From positions 1-54,896 of the forward strand of contig JANQRQ010000140.1 of assembly GCA_028284485.1 (NCBI GenBank): a DNA stretch of 54,896 bases. Direction: 5' to 3'. This document shows, in pieces, positions 33,008-41,858 of this stretch; the first letter of the stretch is position 1; every line of letters begins with the position of its first letter. The DNA is from Planctomycetaceae bacterium. GTDB taxonomy: Bacteria > Planctomycetota > Planctomycetia > Planctomycetales > Planctomycetaceae. The translations under genes were made by a program, and so were the position numbers. Below the pieces are notes generated by a model. It saw nothing but the letters and a program-made list of their open reading frames with translations. It did no database searches and was not told where the DNA came from.

Positions 33008-33943
33008 TTATTGAATTTCGTCGGCTGGGTCGTCGTTCGCTTTGAAGTCTTCCGGCTTGACGTAGAACTCGGTCAAGTCGATGCCCCCTTTGGCCTCCAT
33101 TTCCAACAATTGCAGCCGTTTCTCGATTCGTTGCAGACGTTGCTCGAGCGCGGGGTGAATGATCGGGCCTTCGTCCGCAGGTAGCGTGCGAGGGACTGCC
33201 GGATAGTCGAGCTGTCGCTGCAAAGCAGCAAACATGAACAACGGATCTTTGCCGCGATTCGCTTTGGCTATGCGGCCCTCCTTGGTACCGAACAGAATGG
33301 GGTAGGGGGCTTTGAAATCTTCATCGCCGCTCGAGCGGATATGCTCTTCGACGGCGTATTCGGAGCGGGCGTAAAGCAGGTCGCCGAAATCGGTTGTGCC
33401 CAATTGATGCCGAAGTTTCAAAATCCACTCCTGCCACCGTTCGTCAAACATCGGGTCGCCGGCCATGGCCGTCATGCCGTGGTCATACCCGAGGCGATTG
33501 CGCGCGACGCACTCAAACTGAAAGATGAACAGTCCTGCCTGCGTCACTTTTTCTGATCGGTACAGGGCCTCGCGTTCGAGAATCTCGAGGGCAACTTTGT
33601 GGTCGAAGCGAGAGCGAACTTCTTCCGACTGTGTCATCACGAATGTCTGAAACGGCGTGAAATAGTGGGACAGCAATGCCATGCCGTCACTGATCCGTCC
33701 GTTCAAAATGACCTCGCCCGACAAGAACTCCAATGCCATCGGTAGCTTTGTTGTACTGAGGATTTCCTCGTGAATGCTGGTGAGAATCTCTTGGGCCGGC
33801 GAATTGTCGTCCAATCGTTCGCGATAGACGCGAAAGAAGTACGCCTGCTCGATGTATTCTTCCCGGTCCAGGAGAGGGGTGGTTTCCGATGCCACGTTGA
33901 GATGGGCTCCAGTTGTCACGCGTCTTAATGAAGAGTGGGTCAT
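33008..33943 (-). CDS. Conserved-looking cytoplasmic protein of unknown function
   Basis: I do not recognise a family. The product is 311 residues, with no signal peptide, membrane helix or catalytic motif. It is mostly helical by composition. A segment rich in Phe, Tyr and Glu (about 30-130) is followed by Arg-Asn-Arg-Leu-Gly-Tyr-Asp-His-Gly-Met (about 153-162) and a short coiled coil near the end (Leu-Glu-Gln-Arg-Leu-Gln-Arg-Ile-Glu-Lys-Arg-Leu-Gln-Leu-Leu-Glu, about 265-280). The reading frame is clean and codon use is like that of its neighbours. It is the last gene of a long minus-strand run, 98 bases after the XdhC gene. The start at 33943 lacks a clear Shine-Dalgarno sequence. Confidence 0.8.
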   Translation of the reverse strand: MTHSSLRRVTTGAHLNVASETTPLLDREEYIEQAYFFRVYRERLDDNSPAQEILTSIHEEILSTTKLPMALEFLSGEVILNGRISDGMALLSHYFTPFQTFVMTQSEEVRSRFDHKVALEILEREALYRSEKVTQAGLFIFQFECVARNRLGYDHGMTAMAGDPMFDERWQEWILKLRHQLGTTDFGDLLYARSEYAVEEHIRSSGDEDFKAPYPILFGTKEGRIAKANRGKDPLFMFAALQRQLDYPAVPRTLPADEGPIIHPALEQRLQRIEKRLQLLEMEAKGGIDLTEFYVKPEDFKANDDPADEIQ

Positions 33944-34041
33944 GCACCCGGTGAAATCAAAACCCGATCATGGACCAAAATCGTTCTTCCCGAGCTTGTT
34001 CACATCAAGCTGTCTTGTGACGCAACAGAGTGGTTGCCGGA

Positions 34042-35136
34042 TCAGCCGGCCTGTCCGGTCAAATCCTCCATTAAGCTTGGGCCGCGGCACGACTCGGGAA
34101 TTCTTCCCAGATTTCGATGCGAAATCAGCTCCGCGACGATACTGATGGCGATCTCAGGCACGGTTTGCGAACCGATATCGAACCCGATTGGGGCATGCAC
34201 GCGGGCCAGCGATTCAGCGGCAATCCCTTCGTGCAGCAAATCATCGAGAATGAGTTTGATCTTACGCTTACTTCCGATCATTCCAACATACGCGGCCGGC
34301 GATTCCGCCAGATGGTACAGGGCTTCTTCGTCGTGGTTATGTCCGCGCGTTACGATAATGCAGTAGGTTCCCGCATCGATCTCAAGTCCACTCAGACCGG
34401 TGTCGATCGGTGCGACAATCAGTCGTTTCGCATCGGGAAAGCGCTGCGGATTGCAGTATTCCTCTCGGTCGTCGACGACCCAGACATCGAAATCGACTTG
34501 GGCGGCCAATTCGGCTACTTTTTGCCCCACATGTCCACCGCCCACGATAATCAGGCGGCAACGTTTCAACAGAGGCAAATAAGATATCCCCGAGGCCACA
34601 TACGGGCGCGGTCGCTGCGAGAGTTCCCTGAGGTTCGATTGAAAGTTTCCCGGCAGTTCATCGATGGCGCGTGACGCAACCAGTTGCCCCGCCCCGTCGA
34701 TGAGGAATCGGTCGGCGGCAGTGCCCCCGCCCGCTTTTTCCGGATCGATGACGATGCCTTCCGTGCATCCCACACCCGCGGCAATCATCTCTGAGAACTT
34801 TTGGAAATAGGAGACGTCGTCGCCGTTGCGCACGGGGTCGACCAGCATTTTCATTCGCCCGCCGCAAATCAATCCATCGTCCCAGCCGTAGTCGCTGTCG
34901 AGCTGAAATGTCAATAACTCGGCCGACCCCTTGTCCAGCAAATGAAGCGCACGCCGTTTGACCTCGGCTTCGACGCAGCCGCCCCCCAGTGTTCCGGTTT
35001 GCGAACCGTCGGCATAAACCAGCATTGCTGCGCCGGCTTTTTGTGGTGTTGATCCGCGAGTCTCGACCAGTGAAGTATATGCGACGTCATTACCGCTGCG
35101 GACGGCTTGCTCTAAATCGAGAAGGATTTTGCGCAT
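34042..35136 (-). CDS. XdhC/CoxI family protein
   Basis: This 364-residue protein belongs to the XdhC/CoxI family, which binds and sulfurates the molybdenum cofactor and inserts it into xanthine-dehydrogenase-type enzymes. The N-terminal domain has the family marks Thr-Arg-Gly-Ser-Thr-Pro (about 27-32), Gly-Gly-Gly-Cys-Val-Glu (about 52-57) and Cys-Gly-Gly (about 91-93). The C-terminal Rossmann domain has Ile-Val-Gly-Gly-Gly-His-Val-Gly followed by Asp-Asp-Arg-Glu-Glu-Tyr. It ends with Met-Ile-Gly-Ser-Lys-Arg-Lys and Pro-Ile-Gly-Phe-Asp-Ile-Gly, all standard. No molybdenum hydroxylase subunits are encoded in the window, so the client enzyme must be elsewhere. Confidence 0.92.
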   Translation of the reverse strand: MRKILLDLEQAVRSGNDVAYTSLVETRGSTPQKAGAAMLVYADGSQTGTLGGGCVEAEVKRRALHLLDKGSAELLTFQLDSDYGWDDGLICGGRMKMLVDPVRNGDDVSYFQKFSEMIAAGVGCTEGIVIDPEKAGGGTAADRFLIDGAGQLVASRAIDELPGNFQSNLRELSQRPRPYVASGISYLPLLKRCRLIIVGGGHVGQKVAELAAQVDFDVWVVDDREEYCNPQRFPDAKRLIVAPIDTGLSGLEIDAGTYCIIVTRGHNHDEEALYHLAESPAAYVGMIGSKRKIKLILDDLLHEGIAAESLARVHAPIGFDIGSQTVPEIAISIVAELISHRNLGRIPESCRGPSLMEDLTGQAG

Positions 35137-35288
35137 CGAAGTCTCTTCATGGTTGTCAGATCGTGAGGAATCACTACCTCAATAGTAACCGAGCGCAACT
35201 GCGGAACCAACTGCCTGATCGCCCGGATCGGCTGTTCTACGACGAGCCGACTCGCGCTGGCGACGAACAGAATTCAACCGGGCGATGA

Positions 35289-38200
35289 CTAATCAGCCGC
35301 AAAGCAAATCACTTCACCGGATTTGGTCGACAGGTACAACCGACCTTGAGCGGCGGAAAGGCCGTCGAAGACCGGCTGGCTATCCAAGTCGTGGGTGGCC
35401 TGATGGGTTCCGTCCACGGTCGACACCGCCTGCAAACTGATACCCTCGTGGCCTTCGTAGGCGGCCAGCGATTCGTGTGTCGAGCCATGCGGCCCTGCGA
35501 AGAAAAGTGTATCGCCTGCCAGAACCATGGCCCGCACCTCGGGTTGAACTTTTTCTTCCCACTTCAGATCGACCAGCGATTTGGGCGGTGCCTTTTTGCC
35601 GCGCCGTTGCTCTGCCGGTTTGGGAGCTTCTTCAGGCATTTTCAACGTCTTGGACGCGGAGAACAATCGGTAGTATTCGCCCGTAGTCCACTGTCCGGCA
35701 TTACCACGCGGGTAAATATTGCGGCCGAATCCGTAAATGGTGTTGTCATTGCACACGAGTAATCGGCCCGCTGGGAATTGATTTCCCGATTGATGCCAGC
35801 CGCCCCAACCAGAGCGAAACTGATCGCCGAACAACCAATAACTGCGATGCCACCACGAATCGTCCAGGAATCCGGTTGGGCTGAACAGGTGCAGTCCCCC
35901 CTTCGGTTGCAGTGCAAGATCGGCGTTGAACTTGACATCGCGCATATAAACGGATTCCCCGTCGCCGGTCAGAATGTCGGGCAACCCGGTCGGCATATCG
36001 AAACCGGAGATCGCATCTCTAGGTTGCTCGCCGGTTTCCGGGTCGCGGCCGGAGAATGTGTATTCAGAAAGCACGTCGCCTGTCGCTGGGTTGAGGGCGT
36101 ACAGATAGATTCCGCCGTCAACAAACGACGAGCGACCGGCGGCAAAATAAACGCGATCCTGTTGAACCAACACACTGCCGTGCACGGGCCAAGCCGATTC
36201 CAGTGCCCCTTCAACAACAATGCGACGGTCGATCGGACCGGCTCGGAATCGCCAAGCCAACTGGCCATTGGCCGCATCCAAACAGTAAACATATCCGTCG
36301 GCCGATCCAAAGATCGCCCGGCCGCCTTGTACGGTTGGCGGGCTGTCAATTCGGCCGCTTGTGGTGTACGTCCAAATCGAATCTCCACTCGATGCATTCA
36401 ATGCATGAATCGTGTGCGCGTCGACTTCAGCAACGTAAACGATACCATCGGCTACCACAGAGCTGCTGATTCTCCCACCGATCGCGGCTCGCCACGCAGG
36501 TGCCACCTTCGCGGAGACTGAAATCGTCGTCGACCCAGAGCGCTCGGCATCACGACGATACATGGGCCAATCACCAGCTCTAGTCGTGACCGCAGCTTGG
36601 TCGTTTTTCGCAAGACGATCGTAAGCAGGACCTGTCTGCAGACGAGGTACGTCGAGTTCTTGCCGCGTGGGCAAAACGACCGACGATGCGAGCGCATTAA
36701 AACCGTTGAGCTTGGTCTTCATGTAGCAGGCGCACGTATGCGGTGGGACGTAGAGCAATCCGTTCGCCGGCATAATCCCGAACTGACAAGTTCCGCGGAT
36801 CCAATGGTTAGGCTCGGCGTGCCCGGTCTCCAGGTTGATGAATTCAACCCCGGCCCGCCCCGTTAGGACGAACTTCTCCGTCGCTCGGTTGCGATAGCAA
36901 CGGGCATGGCTCATGCCTGGCGTGTAAAACTCCAAATCACTGGGACGAGTTCGTTTGACGATTCCGGTCGAAGGGTCACGAGCTTCGGTAATGCCGGGAT
37001 CGCGTGCACGGACCAAATCGCCCGTCCACAGCAGGCCATCGGTCAGCAACACATCGACCGGGGCGTTGTAACCTTCGCGACATTCGGTGCTCCACAGTTT
37101 TTCACCGGTCTCCGCAGAAAATGCGACCAGCTCACCCGGCGGCGACTGGCCACCCTGAAACGTCACTGACAAGTCCAGTTTCTGCGGATTCGCATCGTCA
37201 GCCACCTCTTGAGGGGCTTCGCGGTCAGCCGACATCACGATATCGTCATAAACGACCAACGTCGGCACAGACCACGCAGGCCGTTTAACACTCGACGGTC
37301 GTGGGGTGCGCCAGTTTGGCGTTCCGCTATTTGCATCCAAGCAAACGACCGCTCGTGTGTTTTGTAAAACGACTCGGTCGCCCATGACTGCCAACGTTTG
37401 CCCAAACAAGTCCGCCGTGTCGTCGTCAGTTTTGTGCCACAGTAAGTCGCCGGTTTTTGCATCGAGGGCGACAACTTCTTTTCGGACAGAGGACACCGAT
37501 TCGCCGCGCCGGACGGCTGCATCGACAGCCCTTTGTTCTTCGAGGTCGCCGATGACCAAAAAGATTTTTCCGCCAGCGACGATGACTTCTTCTGTTCCTT
37601 CGGTATTTTGATACGTTCTTTTGATTTCCCCTGTGGCCGCATCGAGTGCCACCAAGGGTTCGCCGTATCCCAGCGTGACATAAACTTCGTCACCGACTGC
37701 CACTAAACGGCGAGGGAGATCGGTCGGGCCGGAGCGAAACGGTCGGTGTTCCGTCTCCCATCGAGGAATCGCTTTCTGCCAGAGCAAAACGCCATTGAAC
37801 GCGTCGCGTGCAAACAAGGTCCATTTCGAGGGTAAGTTTACCGACGCGATCGGTCCTTCGTCGGCAATATAGAAGATACGTCCACCTGCTGAGACGACTG
37901 CGCTGACCGTGGCCAGTACTTCGTGCCCGCGCGCCCATTTGGGGCCTCCCACCCATTGGAGATGTCTCGGGGGACCAACCACTGAATCTTTCGCGACCGA
38001 GTTGTTGCTGGGATCGTGCAGGAAGTGCGTCCATTCATCGATGTTGCCGGGACGAGGCTTCGTTTTCGAGATCCAACTTTCGCCTTGCTTGATGTAGGCC
38101 ACCCCTTCGGGACACAAGACTCGGTCGATTTCCTTGTCGGTCAATCCGAGCCGTGATTCGATCACCAAAAGGTTGACAAGATTATCGGAATAGGGGAGTC

Positions 38201-38543
38201 GGCCGCCTTCGAACAACTCGACGGAGACTTTTCCGTAGAGTCCTTGGGAGCGAATATGTTTCCGAGCGGTGGCGATTGCTTGTGCGTCTGAGGCGAGACC
38301 ATGCACGAGGTATCTCTCGTTGGCTCGCAAGGCGGATGTCAATTGGCCATCAGCACAGCCAACATGGACGACAACCCCGCCTTGAATCGCTGTTTGCTTC
38401 AGGATCGAATCGGCGAGTGTTCGTGCGTCGGTTGACTTGTCCGATTGAGCGAACGCCTTTGCGGCCGGCAGTCCGCAAGTAGCCGACAAGAAACAAATCA
38501 AAAGCAACGATGCACCGCGACGCGAAGCCATTCGGGTATGCAT
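35289..38543 (-). CDS. Exported PQQ-like beta-propeller protein with methyltransferase-like N-terminal domain
   Basis: The product is 1084 residues from the ATG at 38543, which opens a signal peptide (Leu-Leu-Leu-Ile-Cys-Phe-Leu, cleavage near Ala-Phe-Ala-Gln at 33). Residues about 36-155 resemble a class I SAM methyltransferase: Val-His-Val-Gly-Cys-Ala-Asp-Gly at 59-66 is the motif I loop, and Val-Leu-Cys-Pro-Glu-Gly at 142-147 matches the usual Leu-x-Pro-Gly-Gly. The rest is one or two PQQ-like propellers, with many blades reading Asp-Ala-x-x-Gly-x-x-x-Trp. No Cys-Cys pair or clear PQQ ligand set is visible, so PQQ binding is not shown. A methyltransferase fold outside the cytoplasm would lack SAM, so that domain may bind something else. 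It lies 242 bases after a sulfatase gene on the same strand. Confidence 0.83.
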   Translation of the reverse strand: MHTRMASRRGASLLLICFLSATCGLPAAKAFAQSDKSTDARTLADSILKQTAIQGGVVVHVGCADGQLTSALRANERYLVHGLASDAQAIATARKHIRSQGLYGKVSVELFEGGRLPYSDNLVNLLVIESRLGLTDKEIDRVLCPEGVAYIKQGESWISKTKPRPGNIDEWTHFLHDPSNNSVAKDSVVGPPRHLQWVGGPKWARGHEVLATVSAVVSAGGRIFYIADEGPIASVNLPSKWTLFARDAFNGVLLWQKAIPRWETEHRPFRSGPTDLPRRLVAVGDEVYVTLGYGEPLVALDAATGEIKRTYQNTEGTEEVIVAGGKIFLVIGDLEEQRAVDAAVRRGESVSSVRKEVVALDAKTGDLLWHKTDDDTADLFGQTLAVMGDRVVLQNTRAVVCLDANSGTPNWRTPRPSSVKRPAWSVPTLVVYDDIVMSADREAPQEVADDANPQKLDLSVTFQGGQSPPGELVAFSAETGEKLWSTECREGYNAPVDVLLTDGLLWTGDLVRARDPGITEARDPSTGIVKRTRPSDLEFYTPGMSHARCYRNRATEKFVLTGRAGVEFINLETGHAEPNHWIRGTCQFGIMPANGLLYVPPHTCACYMKTKLNGFNALASSVVLPTRQELDVPRLQTGPAYDRLAKNDQAAVTTRAGDWPMYRRDAERSGSTTISVSAKVAPAWRAAIGGRISSSVVADGIVYVAEVDAHTIHALNASSGDSIWTYTTSGRIDSPPTVQGGRAIFGSADGYVYCLDAANGQLAWRFRAGPIDRRIVVEGALESAWPVHGSVLVQQDRVYFAAGRSSFVDGGIYLYALNPATGDVLSEYTFSGRDPETGEQPRDAISGFDMPTGLPDILTGDGESVYMRDVKFNADLALQPKGGLHLFSPTGFLDDSWWHRSYWLFGDQFRSGWGGWHQSGNQFPAGRLLVCNDNTIYGFGRNIYPRGNAGQWTTGEYYRLFSASKTLKMPEEAPKPAEQRRGKKAPPKSLVDLKWEEKVQPEVRAMVLAGDTLFFAGPHGSTHESLAAYEGHEGISLQAVSTVDGTHQATHDLDSQPVFDGLSAAQGRLYLSTKSGEVICFAAD

Positions 38544-38785
38544 GGGAATCGCCTGACAATTATAGGATTGGGAGTGAAATTCGAGAGACCGTAGCCCCAT
38601 CATCATCGTTGGCACGACACAATGCAACACTCGCACGCGCAACTCGGGGGCAGAATTGTGCAGCTTGACGTTGGAATTGAATTTTTGACGACATCGCGTT
38701 TCAGCGACCGAGAAACGGGCCGAAAGGGATTCGATTTATTTCGCTACCAGTCCGTCGGAGAAAGAATCGTTGAGTTCGTGGGCCG

Positions 38786-40255
38786 TTACTCAGCGGGCAC
38801 TTCCAGCTCTTCGCGCAGCTGATTGAGTTCGGCTTTTAGATCGGCAACGACCGCTTGATGTTCCGGGGAATTGTAGATGTTTTGATACTCATGCGGATCG
38901 TTCTGCAGGTCGACTAGCTCCCAGGCTGGTTCGCCTCCCCAATCGTTACTGTAATAATGGATTAGCTTGTAACGCTCGGTTCGGACGGCGTAATGGCGGG
39001 CCACATTGTGCGATCCCGGTCGTTCGTAATAGTGATAGTAGAAGGATCGCCGCCAGTCACTGGGTGTTTTGCCTTCCAAAATCGGACGCAAACTTCGTCC
39101 CTGCATGTCGCTGGGAATCGGCACGCCGGCGAAATCGAGAATCGTGGGTGCGTAATCGACGTTGAGTGAAAACGCATCGGTAACGCTGCCGGCTATAATC
39201 CCTTTGGGGTACCGAATGACCAGCGGAACGCGCAGCGCCTCCTCGTAAACAAATCGTTTGTCGTACATGTAATGATCGCCGACAAACATTCCATTATCCG
39301 ATGTGTAGATGACAATGGTGTTTTCGGTCAGCCCAGTTTCGTCGAGAAAGTCGAGTAGCCGCCCGACGTTTTCATCGACCGAAACCATGATCCGTTTGTA
39401 ATCCTTGACGTATTGCTGATACATCCAGTTTCGCAGCTCGTCTCCTTGCAAGTCGCCGGGGGATTCTTTGCGGAAGCGCTGGCCCCACGCCGTCCACTTC
39501 TTGATGAAGTCGGGAACCAGGCGATTGGTCGCCTTTTGGACCGGGGCAGCTCGCTTGCTGTAATCGTCGTGATAGGTTGCAGGGAAGGGGACGTCTGCTT
39601 CCGTAAATAGCGATTCGTGTTTCAGCGCGGGAACGAATTGGGCATGCGGGGCTTTGTGGTGGTACAGAAGCGCGAACGGCTTCTGCTGATCGCGATTGCG
39701 CAACCAGTCCATCGCCAAGTCGGTAATGATGTCGGTGACATAACCTTGGTGCCGTTTACTTTCACCCATTTCGATCAAGACCGGGTTTCGATAGACCCCT
39801 TGCCCCGGAAGAACATTCCAATAATCAAATCCGGTCGGTGCGCTGCCCAAATGCCATTTCCCGACGACCGCCGTTTGATAGCCCGCCCTTTGCAGCATCT
39901 TGGGAAACGTTTGTTGGCTGCCGTCGAATTTCGGCCCGTTCATCAATTGGCCGTTCTTGTGGCTGTATTTTCCGGTCAGCAGCACAGCCCGGGCGGGAGC
40001 GCACAAGGCATTCGTGCAGAAACTATTGCGGAATCGAATCCCTTCCTGGCCGATTCGGTCGAGATTGGGGGTCTCTGCCCGTGAATCGTCGTAGGCCGAC
40101 ATCATCTGTGTGGCATGATCGTCGGTCATGATATAGATGATGTTGGGCGGTTCGTTGGCCGATTTCTGCGTGGAATCCTGTGCGAACAATGGCGAGGTCG
40201 ACAAAAGCAGGCTCATTGCTATTAGCCAAGTCGCGAAAGTCTTTGAGATCGGCAT
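38786..40255 (-). CDS. Sulfatase, C-A-P-A-R type
   Basis: This 489-residue exported sulfatase starts at the ATG at 40255 (AAGGA eight bases upstream); the longer reading from 40327 would spoil the signal peptide, which spans about 1-25 (cleavage near Leu-Phe-Ala-Gln). The metal site begins Met-Thr-Asp-Asp-His (Asp45, Asp46). The formylglycine motif is Cys85-Ala-Pro-Ala-Arg89, a full C-x-P/A-x-R. Val-Val-Gly-Lys-Trp-His-Leu-Gly and Thr-Ser-Asp-Asn-Gly-Met follow in order. The C-terminus has the DUF4976-like ending (Tyr-Lys-Leu-Ile-His-Tyr, then Glu-Leu-Val-Asp-Leu-Gln-Asn-Asp-Pro). This layout resembles sulfatases of glycosaminoglycan and algal glycan loci. It follows a BNR_4 gene after a 68-base gap. 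Confidence 0.95.
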   Translation of the reverse strand: MPISKTFATWLIAMSLLLSTSPLFAQDSTQKSANEPPNIIYIMTDDHATQMMSAYDDSRAETPNLDRIGQEGIRFRNSFCTNALCAPARAVLLTGKYSHKNGQLMNGPKFDGSQQTFPKMLQRAGYQTAVVGKWHLGSAPTGFDYWNVLPGQGVYRNPVLIEMGESKRHQGYVTDIITDLAMDWLRNRDQQKPFALLYHHKAPHAQFVPALKHESLFTEADVPFPATYHDDYSKRAAPVQKATNRLVPDFIKKWTAWGQRFRKESPGDLQGDELRNWMYQQYVKDYKRIMVSVDENVGRLLDFLDETGLTENTIVIYTSDNGMFVGDHYMYDKRFVYEEALRVPLVIRYPKGIIAGSVTDAFSLNVDYAPTILDFAGVPIPSDMQGRSLRPILEGKTPSDWRRSFYYHYYERPGSHNVARHYAVRTERYKLIHYYSNDWGGEPAWELVDLQNDPHEYQNIYNSPEHQAVVADLKAELNQLREELEVPAE

Positions 40256-40323
40256 CTCGGAATCCTTGGTTAGAAGACTTCGGCAAAGTGCCCGTTTCGA
40301 ATCCACGTTGATGATTGATGAAT

Positions 40324-41817
40324 TCAATGTCGCGCCTGAATTCGAATTGGTGTGGAGAATCGATTCTTCATCTCGCGCGGTAGTTGAAAAACATTACCAT
40401 CGATGTTCGAAAAGAAAATTGACGATTCCGAGGGTTTCCGCCCGTGGCCGTCCGCCCACAGCGCAAAGAAGTCGGGATGTGGATCGACCGGTCGGCGGGC
40501 ATAGGTGTGATTGCGCTCGCTGCCGGCCGTCAGTTGCCCCGATTTGATCCACGATTCTCCTCGATCGTGGCTGGTCCACATCGCGATCTCCCCGCCGGGA
40601 TTGTAGGGCTGCGGGCCGGTTTCGGTCGGGGCAACAATCCGCCAGTCGTTGTCAGCTACGATCCAAAGTTCCCCAAAGTCGTAGTTGTTGTCCGATGTCG
40701 TGATCGGATGAATGTCCCAGGTTGATCCGGTCCAGCGGGCGATCGTCCAGGTCCGCGGATCGTTCCCCGGTCCCGATTCGTAACCGCCGCTAGTGATGTA
40801 CAACAACACCGGTCGATCGTGAGAGTCGAAGCGAATGTCCTTCAAATAGACATTTAGCCCTTCAGCAGCGTAGTCGTGAACCAAGGCAGCGTTCTCTGCC
40901 GTTGTCAGCGGCAACTCGAGCGGTGTACCGTCGACCGTTTGCCAGGTTTTCCCGACATCGGTCGTTTCGATGTAATACAGATTGGTCCGCCAATTGAGCC
41001 CCTTACCGTCGGGATGATAGTTGAACATGCTACCGGCACGATTCCGGCCCAGCCCGCTGATTTGGTAGTGCCCTTCGTCGATCGCGGCCAATCGTTGCCA
41101 TTCGCTCCAGTTCACACCGTCAGCACTGTGCATGAAACAAATCGTCCGCTTGGCCGGGTAGCCGTACCGCGTGAAGAAGCAGACAAAACCGTTTGTCGGG
41201 TCATGCCAAGCCTGCATGTATGAAAAGTTCGTGATCGGTACGCGCTGGTCGCCGTCGACACGCGTGGCAGGAACAAGTTCGAATTCGTCGATGTCATAGG
41301 GCTGCTTGCTACGATGGATGTACGACGGACGGCTCGTGCCGTGCGACGTGGAGAAGATCCAAACATAGCCGGCGTCGTCCATCGAAATGACCGGGTTGTC
41401 GTGGGCGTCGCTTGTTTGTTTGTCGAGCAGAATTGTCGGGCGCGGAACGGTTTTCGTGTTGTGATCGAAGTACGACACCATGTGAATCAGCCGGCGGTTG
41501 TTGTCCTTGGTTGCTCCCCCGTAGCAGAAGAAAGTTTTGTCGACTTCCGGCCGATAGATGGCAAACGGTTTGTGTTTTGCGCAGTAGGTGCCGAGTCCGC
41601 CGCTGTATTTGTAGACGTATTCGTCGTTCGACGGCTGATTGAAATACCAGATCCCGCGATAGCCGTCGGCTTTTTGGTTGAGCGTAATCGCTGTATTGGT
41701 CGTCGGGCGATCCTGCCCAAAGCAGAAGACTCCGGGTGTGACACTGACGATGAATAAAAGAGCGAGAGATCTCTTCGCTCGCTTTGAACGAGGATTGCGT
41801 TGGTTGAGAGGCGTCAT
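40324..41817 (-). CDS. BNR_4 repeat (ulvan-lyase-like propeller) protein
   Basis: This 497-residue exported protein has a signal peptide after a strongly basic start (Leu-Ala-Leu-Leu-Phe-Ile-Val-Ser-Val, cleavage near Cys-Phe-Gly-Gln). The body is a seven-bladed BNR_4-type propeller. Family signatures are Gly-Ile-Trp-Tyr-Phe-Asn-Gln (about 55-61), Lys-Thr-Phe-Phe-Cys-Tyr-Gly-Gly, His-Asp-Asn-Pro-Val-Ile-Ser-Met-Asp and Phe-Ser-Thr-Ser-His-Gly-Thr. Proteins with this domain include ulvan lyases of families PL24 and PL25, which use His and Tyr residues of the propeller. I cannot confirm that the catalytic set is complete. With sulfatases on both sides, 41 and 68 bases away, a role on a sulfated polysaccharide is likely, as lyase or binding protein. 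Confidence 0.82.
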   Translation of the reverse strand: MTPLNQRNPRSKRAKRSLALLFIVSVTPGVFCFGQDRPTTNTAITLNQKADGYRGIWYFNQPSNDEYVYKYSGGLGTYCAKHKPFAIYRPEVDKTFFCYGGATKDNNRRLIHMVSYFDHNTKTVPRPTILLDKQTSDAHDNPVISMDDAGYVWIFSTSHGTSRPSYIHRSKQPYDIDEFELVPATRVDGDQRVPITNFSYMQAWHDPTNGFVCFFTRYGYPAKRTICFMHSADGVNWSEWQRLAAIDEGHYQISGLGRNRAGSMFNYHPDGKGLNWRTNLYYIETTDVGKTWQTVDGTPLELPLTTAENAALVHDYAAEGLNVYLKDIRFDSHDRPVLLYITSGGYESGPGNDPRTWTIARWTGSTWDIHPITTSDNNYDFGELWIVADNDWRIVAPTETGPQPYNPGGEIAMWTSHDRGESWIKSGQLTAGSERNHTYARRPVDPHPDFFALWADGHGRKPSESSIFFSNIDGNVFQLPREMKNRFSTPIRIQARH

Positions 41818-41858
41818 ACGTCAGTTCTCTGTAGAGACGGCATACGGGGAACGAGATC

